The translations under genes and the position numbers were made by a program. A model generated the notes under the pieces. It worked only from the letters and a program-made list of their open reading frames with translations, was not told the DNA's origin and ran no database searches. A stretch of DNA of 64,000 nt from Apostichopus japonicus (taxonomy: Eukaryota; Echinodermata; Holothuroidea; Aspidochirotida; Stichopodidae), in NCBI RefSeq assembly GCF_037975245.1, contig NC_092570.1:7237001-7301000 (forward strand). The letters are read 5' to 3'. Below, in pieces: positions 36,013 through 47,871 of this stretch (position 1 is the stretch's first letter; each line of letters opens with the position of its first letter).

Positions 36013-37620
36013 TTATACTAGACTATCAAGAACACAGTAATGAATGTCGTCTCCTGTTTTGTCTTCTTCAAACGGCTCATATACAGAACAATCAACCATC
36101 TCGGTGTTATTTATCGGAGAATCATCTTGGAAATTGTCATCTTGAAATGTCAATTTATCAATATCAACTATTGAATATGGTTCACATTGTCTATCAAGTA
36201 CCTGTTTTGCCTTGCAACGAGGAGATACTTTCTTCACTTTCGCGTAAAGATGGTCTGGTACTTCATGTTCATCGTTCGTTGTGTTCGATTTGTTTTTATA
36301 TTCTTCAATTTCATAAGAAGTTGTCTGTCTGACGTCATGACGAAGGCTTCTTTTCTTGACTTTCTTATAAAGATCTTCAGGTACTTTACCTTCACTGTTC
36401 ATTATGTGTGATTTGTTTGTGTTCTCCTTTATTTCATGAGAGGTTAACTGTCTGACGTTATGACGAACGCTTCTTTTCTCCACCTTCTTGTAAAGATCTT
36501 CGGGTATATTTCCTTCACTGTTCATTGTACTCCTATTATGTTTATCCTTCATAGATCCTCTCTCTGATTTCCTCTGTATTTCATCGTATGAAGGAATCTC
36601 CTGATTAGCATTATCAGATAATTTACCCAAGACCGTTCCTGTTTGAACCAAGTCGCCTTTCTTATGTGTGTCGTTTACCTTTCTACCTTTGCAAAAAAAT
36701 CTACCCTTTGTCTTACAAATCATAATCGTCAAACAGACAGATACAAACAGAAGTGAAACTGTTACAGCTACGATGATAATAATCCATTTTTTTACGGGTT
36801 TCTCGCTGGTCTTAAGGGATGTAGGCGGTGCTGAGGTGTGACGTAATGAACTCATATTATGCCTTTGATGTGTTGGAAAATCAGATGTTATTATCGTTGG
36901 TCTGCTAACTTCAATATTAATTAAAGATTCAAAATTGAAAGAACAATTTCGAGACCGATCATTAGAAAGTGAACACTTGTATAAACCGGTCATATTCTCC
37001 TTGGTGATTTTCGTATTTGAAATCCCCACAATCTTCGTTACAGATTGGCTTTGACGTTGTTGAACTGCGAAGTCCGCAAATGTCTTCGAATTGTCTCCTG
37101 ATTCAATTATTTCCCATGTCTGTAAAGCAGATTGACCCTTCGGGTTAACGGTGTAACAGACCAATTGAAAGCTATTATCAGATTCATTACACTTAGCCAA
37201 GCACTGAGGCGATTCCGTTACAACGTTAAGTTCATGCGTATCCTCCATTGTTGTGTCTCCATTCTGTACAAGACACTTATATATTCCTTTTTGTTGAATG
37301 GTAATATTGATGAAAGTAATATTCAGTGAACAAGACGAAGAACTTTGAGCAAAAAAATATGCATTGGACTGAAACCGTCCTTCCTCGTAGATAGATATGT
37401 CATTATAAGACATTGATATGTTACAGGTTGTCAATCCATCCCACACACACTGTAAAATATAGAGCTCTCCAGGAAAGATGACGTCACTAACATTTCTGTA
37501 TTCTTCTGAAGGACCAAGATGTACGGAGGTGGTTTGTACTGAAGCTACAAGAAGTATATGAATAATGGCGCCATACATAAAATAAGAGACAAGTCGAAGA
37601 TTATACGTGCTTTCCATCAT
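36013..37620 (-). CDS. A-type two-Ig transmembrane receptor with three tail repeats and ITIM (535 aa)
   Basis: The longest copy, one open frame. Signal peptide 1-31; Ig-like domain 1 about 40-134 (C58, C66, C97, C116); Ig-like domain 2 about 138-230 (C140, C144, C155, W169, C216, C226); stalk rich in Ser, Thr and Pro; transmembrane helix 279-302. The tail has three similar units spaced about 41 residues: IPEDLYKKVEKR (Y377), VPEDLYKKVKKR (Y418) and VPDHLYAKVKK (Y459). These are followed by EPYSIVDI, VYEPFE and an ITIM IHYCVL (Y528). The C-terminus DSLV replaces the usual DPSK ending. Domain 1 resembles C-type genes (AQSSSSCSLN) whereas domain 2 resembles B-type (GISNTKITKEN), indicating a mosaic. 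Inferred inhibitory-type surface receptor. Confidence 0.85.
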   Translation of the reverse strand: MMESTYNLRLVSYFMYGAIIHILLVASVQTTSVHLGPSEEYRNVSDVIFPGELYILQCVWDGLTTCNISMSYNDISIYEEGRFQSNAYFFAQSSSSCSLNITFINITIQQKGIYKCLVQNGDTTMEDTHELNVVTESPQCLAKCNESDNSFQLVCYTVNPKGQSALQTWEIIESGDNSKTFADFAVQQRQSQSVTKIVGISNTKITKENMTGLYKCSLSNDRSRNCSFNFESLINIEVSRPTIITSDFPTHQRHNMSSLRHTSAPPTSLKTSEKPVKKWIIIIVAVTVSLLFVSVCLTIMICKTKGRFFCKGRKVNDTHKKGDLVQTGTVLGKLSDNANQEIPSYDEIQRKSERGSMKDKHNRSTMNSEGNIPEDLYKKVEKRSVRHNVRQLTSHEIKENTNKSHIMNSEGKVPEDLYKKVKKRSLRHDVRQTTSYEIEEYKNKSNTTNDEHEVPDHLYAKVKKVSPRCKAKQVLDRQCEPYSIVDIDKLTFQDDNFQDDSPINNTEMVDCSVYEPFEEDKTGDDIHYCVLDSLV

Positions 37621-37754
37621 CTCTTACACTCAACAATAGAATTGTCTAAAAACTGCGACAGCTCGCTATTACTTAAATCCGCTGCCAACAGAACGCCTCT
37701 TACACGATATCAATGGCTGTGACTAGGACACTATATTTTACGATATATAATATT

Positions 37755-37789
37755 ATCGTATGACAACTGCTATAAAGTCAGACGGACTG
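37755..37789 (-). promoter_or_regulatory. Conserved 5' block of A-type gene
   Basis: The + strand reads atcgtatgacaactgctata then aagtcagacggac, 135-169 bp before the ATG, beside an AT-rich cgatatataatatt stretch. Confidence 0.45.
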
Positions 37790-38968
37790 AAATACGTTAA
37801 CAAAATCCATGCGATTATGACGTTGTATGCAATTATGCTCTCCAATATTCTCGCGAAGACCTACAGACGTGCAGTTGTAAGTATAGACTGCCAAGATGTA
37901 TGAATTAAACCTTAGTTAGTTTTAATCTTGGTAGTTTTAAGTTGCACCTATATAGCGTGGGTAAGCTTCTGATATACCCGCAAAAGCACTACTACTTGCC
38001 TTCTTGCTAAAGGTACCTCAACTAGAACTCACCATAAGGATTCATTGAACCGGTACACATTCTTTATCGTTTATATTTATTATTTTATTTGTTTAATGTC
38101 ATTGTCAAAGTGAAGTTTATAAAGTTGCGTCAAATAATTCGCGAAGTATAATAGTTTGCTACCCCTCAGTGAATAGTTGACACGTTCACCAGTCATGATG
38201 GCACTCACAGTTTTAAGTAAGTCTACCAGGAAGCTTATACTTCCTCATGTACAAAGAATTTCAATGTGTTTTTCCACAGACATAGAGCTGTCTAATATAA
38301 CACCTATTGACTAAACGTTCTCAGCCGATGTTTTTCCGATGAGGTACTTTTATTTAGTTCTCATTTTGCGAACAACATTACAACTAGCTTCTGCAATGTC
38401 CAATATCCTGTTTGCCTTTGCTACAGAACACAGATAATTATTAGTGACACCAGCTAGGGTATACAACTGTCACTACTATCATATATAGGGACAGCGAGCT
38501 GAGCGTTTCTACCCCCGCAAAATACCGACGAAAAGACTATGGAGTATTCTGTGGTTCTGGAATTTCTGGTTTGCGAATTTGGAGTTTAATCTGTTCCTTT
38601 AATGGTTTAGAAACAACTCCTTTCACCAAGGCAGCAGCGCAGTGACCACGAAAGGACTACTTGCACCCTACCTCCTCATCGTAGTAGGCTAAAGTGAAAT
38701 AATATAACGCAGTGATGAAATGAACACTTACATTAAAAAAAACTTTAAAACAAATTAGAATATAAAACAATCAAATAAGTCAAAATAGAATTACCTAATA
38801 AAATCCTCATTATAGAAAACTAACAGCACCACACATAAAAGAAGAAGAATATCTCTTTGTGTGCACCGTCGGTATACACCTCCAATCCACCGCAGTGCAG
38901 AATAATGCAGTCAATAAGTTGACCATGTAGAATTTAACTCTCGTAAGAACAGATCTTTTCCATAATAT

Positions 38969-38984
38969 CCCCCCCCCCCCCCCC
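38969..38984. repeat. Run of 16 C
   Basis: Paralogous to the run at 16803-16818. Confidence 0.9.
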
Positions 38985-40188
38985 GCCGCAATACAATTAT
39001 TCTGATATGTCACTTTAGAGGTTTTCTGAAGATATTTACTCCTATTTGTACATCTGCATAAGGGCCTCTCATGATAGAAATAAGATATATAAAAGGAACG
39101 TTATAGAGTCATGTAATTAAAAGAGAACTATAATAATTGACATTTGTTCTCTTGCACTGACAGTTCAAATATTGTCAGAATTTCCAGAAAGAATGGGTTC
39201 AATCAGGTTGTGTGTGTGGGTGGGGGGGGGGGGGTGGGTGTGTTGGTGGGAGAACAAACTTCGAAGGGCAGTGGGGCATGTGATTTTGATTTGAGAAAGG
39301 AAACCTCAAAATTAGCACACAATGTCCCGACAAACTGAACCCTTTGTACATTCTCAGTCTACCACTTATTGCAGTGTTGAATTTGAATTTAACAAAACGT
39401 CACATTTTAATAACCGTTTCATTGGTTTCTCAACTGAAGGGCACTTTTCCATGACAAAAATAGAAAGAATGAAACTCTCATTCACACAAAGAAGCCATTC
39501 TAATTTATGAGAAGGTTTTTTTCCTCACAAAACTGTGTGTTTGTGTTAATACATGAAATAAGCCTGACAATATTTGGCTATAGTTAGATTCAATGTATAG
39601 TCATTCTTTTGTTGCGGTGATGTGTTGTTACACACGCTTTTAAAGTAGATTTCACAGAAAGTAAAATTTTTGGTGATATGTCCCCAGCAATAATTATTAT
39701 TACTACCATTCCGAGGAAGGGTGCGACATCACCAACATCACCTTGTCAATGTTTGATAATAAAAACCCATATCAAGCCTAACCAAGGCTATGTAATCGGT
39801 ACGTCACAATCAAAGAAAGCTGCTGTAATGCCAAATGATGAAGTTCGAGTTAATCAGTTAATCACACTTTTCCAGCAAAACGACATTATTGAACTTAACT
39901 CATACATTGTATTGCATTCATTACTTCTGCAACTGGAACTGGAAGTTTGAGATCTAAACTACATCGAGAAAGGCAACCATCTGCCCTGCCGTAACAATTC
40001 ATAATAATATTGATTAAATATTGGAGATCCATTTAAGCAATTTAAAGGAAACCAAACATTTCGTGGCACAATAGCAAGCTTTGTAATATACAATATAATA
40101 CGACTGTTGTGTGGTGGTGAATATATTTAAATGTGTTTTACAATAGAAATTTAGTTAATAGCCTTTTTAGTTAATTTAGTTAATGGCC

Positions 40189-41685
40189 TTATTCTAAGTT
40201 ATCCTCTTTACTAGGATCAAGAACATCGTAATGAATTTCTTCTTCTGTCTTCTCGCTTCCAAAAGGCTCATAAGCAGAACAGTCAACCATATCGGTGGTA
40301 TTTATCGACAAACCATTTTCAGAATGAGCGCCCGCTACTATCGATTGATCAATATCGTCAATCGATACTGTTAAATATGGTTCACATCTTCTACCAGGTG
40401 ACTGGTTTCCCTGGTAACGAATACCTCTTTTCTCTATCCTCTTATAAAGATCATCTGGTAGCTTACTTTCACTGTTCCTTATGTACGATTTATATTTACC
40501 ATCCTGTAATTCTTGAGAGCTGGACTGTTGGTCGTTATTTTGAGGGCATCTTCGCTCTATTTTGTTGTATACATCTTCTGGTAGTCCACACTCAGTATTC
40601 GTTGCGTACGATTTGTATTTACTTTCCGTGGAATCTTCTGTTGCTGTGGACGACACTAAGGTCGTATTATTTGGTGATCTAATCACTGTTCCTGTTTGGA
40701 CCAATTCGTTTTCCCTCTGTGTTTCAATCCCTTGCTGCTTAACTTTTCCAAAAATAGGATTTTTCATTTTGTAAATAATAATCGCCAAACACACAGACAA
40801 TATCAGAAAGACAACTGTAGCAGATATGACAATAATGATACTATTCCTTAATGGTTTCATTTGTGGCTGTTTGATGGTATTATGGGTTGTTGTTGGTGGT
40901 GAGGTGTGACTCAATGTACTCATTGAATACAATGGATGTGTTTCTAGATTAGAGATTGTTGTGTTAGCGCTTACCTCGATTTCGCAGGAAAGCGTGAGAT
41001 TGAAAGAACAACTGTTTGATAAATCATTTGAATTAGAACACCTGTATAGACCGGTTAGATTCTCCTTTGTGATTTTCGCAAGTGAAACTCCCAAAAACTT
41101 AACTACAGATGTGCTTGAAAGATGTTGAAATGTAAAGTTCGTAAAAATCTGCGAATTGTTTGCCGGTTCAATTATTTCCCATATCTGAAAATCAAATTGA
41201 CCAGTCGGACTACAGGTGTAACAGAACAATTGAAAATCATTTTCAGCTTGATCACACTTAGCCAAACACTGAGGCCATTCTGTAACAACGTTGAGGTTGT
41301 ATGTATCTTCCATTGTTGTGTCTCCATTCTGTATCCGGCATTTATATATTCCTTTGTGTTGAATGGTTACATTGTTAAATGTAATACTCAGTGAACAAGA
41401 CAATTCAATTCTTTTAAAAACATAATCATTAAAATCAAGCCCTCCTTCCTCGTAGATAAAGGTGTCATTGATAAGCATTGATATGTTACAGTTTGTCAAT
41501 CCATCCCACACACATTGTAAACTAAAGTACTCGCCGGGAAAGATGACGTCACTAAATTTTCTGAATCCTTCTGCAGGACCAAGATGTACGGAGGTGGTTT
41601 GTACTGAAGCTACAAGAAGTATATGAATAATGGCGCCATACATAAAGTAAGAGACAAGTCGGAGATTATACGTGCTTCCCATCAT
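40189..41685 (-). CDS. B-type two-Ig transmembrane receptor with ITIM (498 aa)
   Basis: Same length and architecture as the gene at 17950-19446, with its tail almost unchanged: LPEDVYNKIERR, LPDDLYKRIEKR, EPYLTV, AYEPF and the ITIM IHYDVLDPSK. The transmembrane segment is SIIIVISATVVFLILSVCLA. In contrast, Ig-like domain 2 differs clearly (CDQAENDFQLFCYTC, VVKFLGVSLAKIT against VVKIVGISNTKIT in the paralogue), so substitutions are concentrated in the ectodomain. The first tail repeat has lost the Leu before Tyr (DVYNKI). The start MMGSTYNLRL is preceded by the conserved gtaagag leader. Inferred inhibitory-type receptor. Confidence 0.85.
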   Translation of the reverse strand: MMGSTYNLRLVSYFMYGAIIHILLVASVQTTSVHLGPAEGFRKFSDVIFPGEYFSLQCVWDGLTNCNISMLINDTFIYEEGGLDFNDYVFKRIELSCSLSITFNNVTIQHKGIYKCRIQNGDTTMEDTYNLNVVTEWPQCLAKCDQAENDFQLFCYTCSPTGQFDFQIWEIIEPANNSQIFTNFTFQHLSSTSVVKFLGVSLAKITKENLTGLYRCSNSNDLSNSCSFNLTLSCEIEVSANTTISNLETHPLYSMSTLSHTSPPTTTHNTIKQPQMKPLRNSIIIVISATVVFLILSVCLAIIIYKMKNPIFGKVKQQGIETQRENELVQTGTVIRSPNNTTLVSSTATEDSTESKYKSYATNTECGLPEDVYNKIERRCPQNNDQQSSSQELQDGKYKSYIRNSESKLPDDLYKRIEKRGIRYQGNQSPGRRCEPYLTVSIDDIDQSIVAGAHSENGLSINTTDMVDCSAYEPFGSEKTEEEIHYDVLDPSKEDNLE

Positions 41686-41819
41686 CTCTTACGCTCAACA
41701 ATCGAATTGTCTGAAAACTGCGACAGATCGCTTTAACGTATCCGCAGCCAACAGAACACCTCTTACAGATCCGTGGCGATGGCAATAGAACACTGTATTT
41801 TTTCGACAAATATTCAATA

Positions 41820-41855
41820 TGATCGAACCACAACTGCGATAACGTCACGCGGACA
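41820..41855 (-). promoter_or_regulatory. Conserved 5' block of B-type gene
   Basis: The + strand reads tgatcgaaccacaactgcga then taacgtcacgcggac, 135-170 bp before the ATG. Confidence 0.4.
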
Positions 41856-41968
41856 GAAATAATTTAAAAAATCCATACGATAATAATGAAGTTTAATGCA
41901 ATTGTCTTCTCCAGTACTCTCGTCTAACATGTTAACAGTTGTAAGTAAACATTGTTAAATGATGTATG

Positions 41969-42460
41969 CAGGGGCGTAGCGAGCGGGGGGGTGTGGGGGG
42001 GTGTCACACCCCCCCAATAATTTGGTCGCTGTCGGCAAATTTTGGGTCTGTCGGCAAAAGGAGAAAAGGTGAAGAGAGCGGAAGGGGAAGAAAGAAGGAA
42101 AGCTGAATAGAGAAAAGGAGAACGGGAGCTTCTTCCGTGCCAAATTTGACTTAAAATATGCACCAGATTGCATCTAAGGACGTTTCAAAACTAAAAATTT
42201 TCCAAAGGGGAGGGGTAGACCCCCTACCCTTAGACCCCTCCCCCATTTCAGTCACCACTTCCAGATCCGTCGGCAAATCAAATTTGACTTAAATATGCAC
42301 CAGATTGCATCTAAGGACGTTTCAAAACTAAAAATGTTCCAAAGGGGAGGGGGACCCCCTCCCCTCAGACCCCTCCCCCATTTCAGTCACCACTTCCAGA
42401 TCCGTCGGCAAATTAAATTCTCCACACCCCCCCAACAAAAAACCCTTCGCTACGCCCCTG
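41969..42460. mobile_element. hAT-type MITE with 8-bp target duplication
   Basis: Inverted ends caggggcgtagcga (left) and tcgctacgcccctg (right), flanked by identical 8-bp GATGTATG at 41961-41968 and 42461-42468. An 8-bp target duplication is typical of the hAT superfamily. Inside, a ~138-bp unit starting near caaatttgacttaaa is present twice (42140 and 42279). No transposase frame was seen. Paralogous blocks keep a single GATGTATG (19710-19717, 54786-54793), which are the empty sites. Confidence 0.85.
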
Positions 42461-43220
42461 GATGTATGAAAACAAACCGTCGTTGAGATCTGTTTTAAGT
42501 TCGGTAGTTTTAAGTTGCACCTATTTAGCGTGGGAAAGCCTCTGGTATACACGCAAGAAGCACAACAACATCCCTTTCTGCTTAAGGTAAACCTAAAGCT
42601 ATAGCTTCACTATTATGGAATCGTTACTCGTTCTATTATCTTCCGTTATTATTCTTTCAATTATCTCCAAAGTAAGGTGATGTCTGTTGATGTCTGTTGG
42701 TCTCCAAATACATATAGCTGTCTAATATTAACTAAATTTTTTCAGCCGATATTCTCCCGGTAAAGTACTTTTACATTCGACGAAAACAACAATCTCCAAA
42801 CAGTTAGACATCTCGCATAATCATATATGCAATATCTGTAGAAGATTACTGTATACTACAATTGATATTAGCGATGGAAAAGTCCACATCACGAGGAACG
42901 AAGACAATGATATAATTCACCAACTATTAAAATTTCGACTTTAGTGTTTCATTGAAGAACCAAAGCTTATTCACCAGACCTGTTTTAATGGTAGTCTTTG
43001 TCGAGAATGAATCTCCTTTATAGCTTCATTTGAAGTCTGATTGTTTAAACTTCCTTCTGTTAGCGTGGGAAAATGATCCAATTCTATTTGATAAGCCTCT
43101 CTTACCCTTTTATGCTATATAGTCTACCCAAAGCGTTCAACAATAGACCTATTGATCCACTGTGTGTTTTGTCTTTATTTGATTTAAAATATGTTTTCTT
43201 TCTAGTTGCCAGATGGTACC

Positions 43221-43315
43221 GGTGCTGTGGCCGAGTGGATAAAGGCAGTGTCAATTTAAAGCAACGAAGCGTAGGAAATTGTGAGGTTACGGGTACGACA
43301 CCCGGCCGAGTCATA
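43221..43315 (+). mobile_element. tRNA-derived SINE-like core, copy 2
   Basis: A-box tggccgagtgg (43228-43238) and B-box-like ggtacgacacc (43292-43302). Orthologous in position to 20472 and 55551. Confidence 0.6.
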
Positions 43316-46243
43316 GTAAGGTGGGTTTTTCATTCAAATTGAAAAAGATTCAAAATTTGAGTTATTATGTTGAATTGGAAGCCACCCGACGTGTAAGTTG
43401 TAACCCATAAGCCCATGCGGGTTGCTCCCACATTTGTGGTAGCTTAAGCGTCGTAAAAGTAACTGCTGATTATTATATTCTTATTAGTATTGATTATAAT
43501 TATTATAATAATATGTATGCCAGGAGGATCAGCGAGCTAAGCATTTATTTCTAAGACCAGGGTGTCAACAATAGTCAATAGACTAGAATGGTCTACAATG
43601 GAATAAATGATTCCTTTACTTTAAATACTTTTTTTAAGCCGCAAGTAATAACTTTTATACCAGGGTCACCTTTTATATACAATTTACTTCGAATATCTGT
43701 TAAATATATTTAGAGGGACAAGGAAGTATAACATTTATGAACACTTATGAATGTGCGATTAAAGAAACAAATAATTCTAGCTCCAATATTTGATAGGTTG
43801 TTTCTTTGCTGAGAAATATGTTCTGAAATGTGTTGGTTTCCTTTTACGTTACTTTTTGCAACACTTTGCGTTGTCTCAAATGGACACTACAGCAACTTAC
43901 CTCTAACGTCGTTAAATCGACAACCCCCGAAGAGAGTACAAAATAAATATCAACATCACTTAAACTTAAGAATAGCTGTAGATGTATAGTCATGTATGCC
44001 AGCCTACATTTGCATATTATAATCCGGTCAGACTGTGTTATTCGTCACCACGTGATGTCGCTTAATTCCTGATTGATATAGCCTTCACTTAGAACATATA
44101 TTAAACTACGTAGAACATGTGAGATGTTGAGTTTATCATAAAATATTTGGAATACATATCTGAATATTTATAGCATGTATTATAATTGTTATGTAAATAC
44201 TATGTGAAGCGTACATCAAATAACAACTTTACCCAGGCAAATGGTTGATATGTTACACTACCATGCAGTTTGGTACATCAATGGAAATGACATAATTTCA
44301 ATTTGTAGCATGTATGTTTAAAGAGAGATTGGTCTGGTAATACTATGTAAAGCGTACATCACATAACAACTCTAACGTCGTAAATTCAGTTTGATCAGTT
44401 GGTATATATTCATGACTTTCCTGCGTATAACTCTACATGGCCGATTTGTAGAAAAGCTATAGTTCAAAGGGAGTGTATGTGCAGATAATAGCTGTGAGCA
44501 TTATACGTATCACTCATAACGGTGTACTACCACATATGCTAATTTCTGTGAATTGAGAAATGAGCTTGGCATCTATCCTTTAGTCTATTGCTTTCGAAAT
44601 ACGTTTGGTTTAGGTGGGCTGCAGAAAAACTAAAAAGTATTCTTCACTAATTCAACCGGTAAAATAGTGGTCACATGCCACTAGGAGTGAAGGATGGGAA
44701 GGGGGAATGTCGGGAAGGGGACGCTTGGGCTGGTGAACATCAGTATTCCTGTCCAATCACGCGAGGACTGCTAAGATTAAAAAATGTACTAGTTCTTTCT
44801 CCGAAACAATCTGACATAGAATGATGACTAAGTCACATCATGGAAAGATACTGCATTGATTTAACTATTCCAGCACATACAATAACTTTCTAACCTTTGG
44901 GATCTGAAAAGAAAGGAACTTAATAGGGTAATTTCCATAGACGCAGCTATAAGGTTTGTTTGTACTTTAGCTTGAAGAATAGGTAGTGCATTTTTTACTT
45001 GCTGTCCGTCACGGTTGAAGTTACTGGGTAAACTTCCTTGTAACACTCTTGACGTTTAATGATTATAGAATTAACAACAAACAGGTCGTTACTCTGGTAA
45101 CGTACTGGATTCAAGATAACCTGCATATCTTTGACAAATATTGTTAAGCACCAACATCATTTTTCAATCGTTATACTTAACTTACAATTGTTTGATAAAG
45201 TGAATCAATGCCAACCCTCCAAAGAAACTACCATGGGTTCTTCTATTCAAGTTCGGTACTTGTAAGTGATATTTTCAGTCAGATAAGTACACACGTAGTG
45301 TGTACTTGAAGGTACCTAGCGGTTCCCGAATGTATCTTTCTTCTTGTTCCTGAAAGGCACTGTCTCCTCGATGTTATTGTTTGGCCGTGCACTTAGCTCA
45401 TCGTACATAACGAAAAAGTTTGCAAAGTAATTATCTTTCATTGTTTTGTTGTATTTACGCTATGCTTAAAAGAATTTTACGTATACAATCGTTCCATGCA
45501 TCACTTGATGAATGACCTTATGATGTGGACAATATGAAACCCACTACCGGGAAAATTTGATACCTAGCATCAATAGAGACATATAATTACTGATAGACGT
45601 ACAGTGCCGACATGTAGTAATAGTAATCACACCTTTACGAGTGTCGTACAACTGGAACGTGTCCTCTACCGTAGATAAGTTGCAGTGTTTCTGTTTCCAT
45701 GGCTTTATAGTGCTACTGTATAACTTAAGATTAATCTCTGACTTCAACTGTTTACAGCGTATACCGTAGTTCCAGTGTCAAACGATAGAACTTGACTGTT
45801 TTATTGAAATGAGAAGTAAATAACATGAATAAGTCTGATGTCATACTTGTACAAATTTGAGTTATAGTTTTGAATGTTTGTAAGTTCAAAATCAAGAAAC
45901 GCTATTTAAGTGTACCTTTTACTTGAACCACTGTAATCTACTGCAAAAGTCAATAATTGAAGTGATGGAACTGAACACCTTAATAGACTACCCAAACAGA
46001 ATTCTGTAAAACAGTATACGGTAATAGTCCAATGTGTTTGTGGCTGTATGTTAATGAAGTAACAGATACAATGCTAACACGGATTAGAAAGGAAGTCGAA
46101 CTCTTTCAATTTCGTGAACATGAAATCTCAGCCAACATCTTGATTGTATGTTTATTTTACTTTAGTAGAGTAATGTGTCAATTTTGATTGATTCATGAAA
46201 TCAGTAGGCCTCGGTCTTGCTATCTTTAGACCCATAATAGCAA

Positions 46244-46804
46244 TTATAACCTGTTTCCTGGTTCAATTATTGTCCATGTCTGATGAACATGCTGAACAGT
46301 CGGAATAAAGGTGTAACAGAACAATTGAAAGCTGTTATCAGATTCATTACACTTGGCCAAGCATTGCGGAGATTCCGTAACAACGTTGAGTTCATACGTA
46401 TCCTCCATTGTTGTGTCTCCATTCTGTACCCGGCAGTTATATATTCCTTTGTGTTGAATGGTTACATTGATGAATTTAATAATCAGTGAACAGGACGATT
46501 CAATTTTATTAAAAACATATTCATTAGTATTAAGGCCTCCTTCCTCGTAGATAAAGGTGTCATTGATAAGCATTGATATGTTACAGTTGGTCAATCCATC
46601 CCACATGCACTGTAAAACAAAGTACTCTCCAGGAAAGATGACGTCACTAATATTTCTGAATCCTTCTGCAGGACAAAGATGTACGGAGGTGGTTTGTACT
46701 GAAGCTACAAGAAGTATATGAATAATGGCGCCGTACATAAAGTAACAGATAAGTTCAGGTTTATTCAAGCTGGCCATAATTATCCAACCGTTACAACTTT
46801 TCAA
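46244..46804 (-). pseudogene. Truncated receptor gene (signal peptide, Ig domain 1, part of Ig domain 2)
   Basis: An open frame from MKSCNGW or the internal Met (MASLNKPELICYFMYGAII) through Ig-like domain 1 (QHKGIYNC) and the first half of Ig-like domain 2 (CLAKCNESDNSFQLFCYTF, QTWTIIEPG). Homology then stops at about 46252, where the sequence passes into block gamma (tatagcaattataacc-type flank). The second Cys of domain 2, the stalk, helix and tail are missing. The N-terminal residues differ from the usual MMEST leader, and the upstream flank does not match the other genes. This is a rearrangement breakpoint, not simple decay. A secreted fragment is possible but unlikely to fold fully. Confidence 0.8.
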
Positions 46805-47280
46805 GCTTTCATTAACAATCGAATTAAAACAGAACTATTCTGTTGATATCCAATCAAATCTGCTGCAATCCAATATCTTGATAAGCGGATTACTAAGTTC
46901 ACTGTATGTAACAAAATGTACCCATCACAACATAAATTCGAAACGGAAAGAAGTGGAACCAAAACATTGCTCGTAAAAGTCCGTTGATTCTGTATATATA
47001 TCATATAGAATGATCCATAATAAGAGAATAGATTAACCATTCTGAAAATATCTTCTTGGGCTTGATTTAAAGTCTGATAATTTCAACTTTCTTAACGAGT
47101 GTGTTAGTATGTCTTCATTTGTGAAATTAACACGATATAGTACGTAGCGAGCTATAAAAATACCATTATATCAAGAAACAGACACTGGTTGCATGCAATG
47201 GACCGATACACACAGAACTGCCTACCATTGTTTGTTCTATATATACTTTCCCAACAGTCAAAAGTTCGAATGCCGATGAG
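46805..47280. other. Upstream region of the truncated gene, not matched to other blocks
   Basis: No resemblance to the standard 5' flank was noticed and the conserved promoter block was not found. No convincing gene. Confidence 0.5.
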
Positions 47281-47871
47281 TTATGAGCTAACGGTGGCCA
47301 TAAAGGTACAGCATTTGAACCAAAACCTTTGTAATTTCTTACTCCTTGAAGTCTAGACTTATATTTCGATAAAAATTCTATGATTTGAAAACTTTTTTTT
47401 CTTATGATCAAACTTGATGAAGGAAGCATCGCAGTCTCGCGATAACAACCTCATAGGTATTTCTACTTTAATGTCTCCTCAAAGCAACTGTATGAAGTTA
47501 AAACGAAAACATCTCTACATAGCCTAAACCGCAATGTCTATTACTGCGCATACGACGCTCACATGTAAAGACGTGCAAATAATGTAACGTGCATGGATAT
47601 GGTGGTAACCTTATAGTTGCCGTACTGATAAAATTTCAATCATACTACTCCATCCTACACTGAATGGAGAAAGCGAAAATAAATCGCCCGGTTACTATCG
47701 TTCATAGTGATTAGACCTAGGCATACGATAGCATCAGAATTCAACAAATATACAACACAGAGTAAATTCCTACGCTCGGAAAATATTTTACATAAATTAG
47801 TGCATGATTATTTTCTTAAAATAGTATGAGATGAAGGTTTTACAATTTCTCACATAGTACAAGTAGGTTAT
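47281..47871. repeat. Inverted copy of the start of block delta
   Basis: Reverse complement of about 23073-23660 (landmarks tcgcgataacaacctcatag and gcatggatatggtggtaacc). It runs to about 47871, where it meets a + strand receptor 3' end relic. Confidence 0.8.

Larger units (their letters stand above)
37621..40188. repeat. Array block beta, copy 2
   Basis: Collinear with 15435-17949, including the 16-C run at 38969-38984 and a G-rich run near 39217-39245. Short frames here have no conserved counterpart. No gene was recognised. Confidence 0.8.
41686..46251. repeat. Array block gamma, copy 2
   Basis: Collinear with 19447-23072 and 54640-58530. It carries the hAT-type MITE (41969-42460), absent from the other two copies, and the SINE core at 43221-43315. 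It ends abruptly at 46251, where a truncated receptor gene is joined. No gene was recognised inside. Confidence 0.8.
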
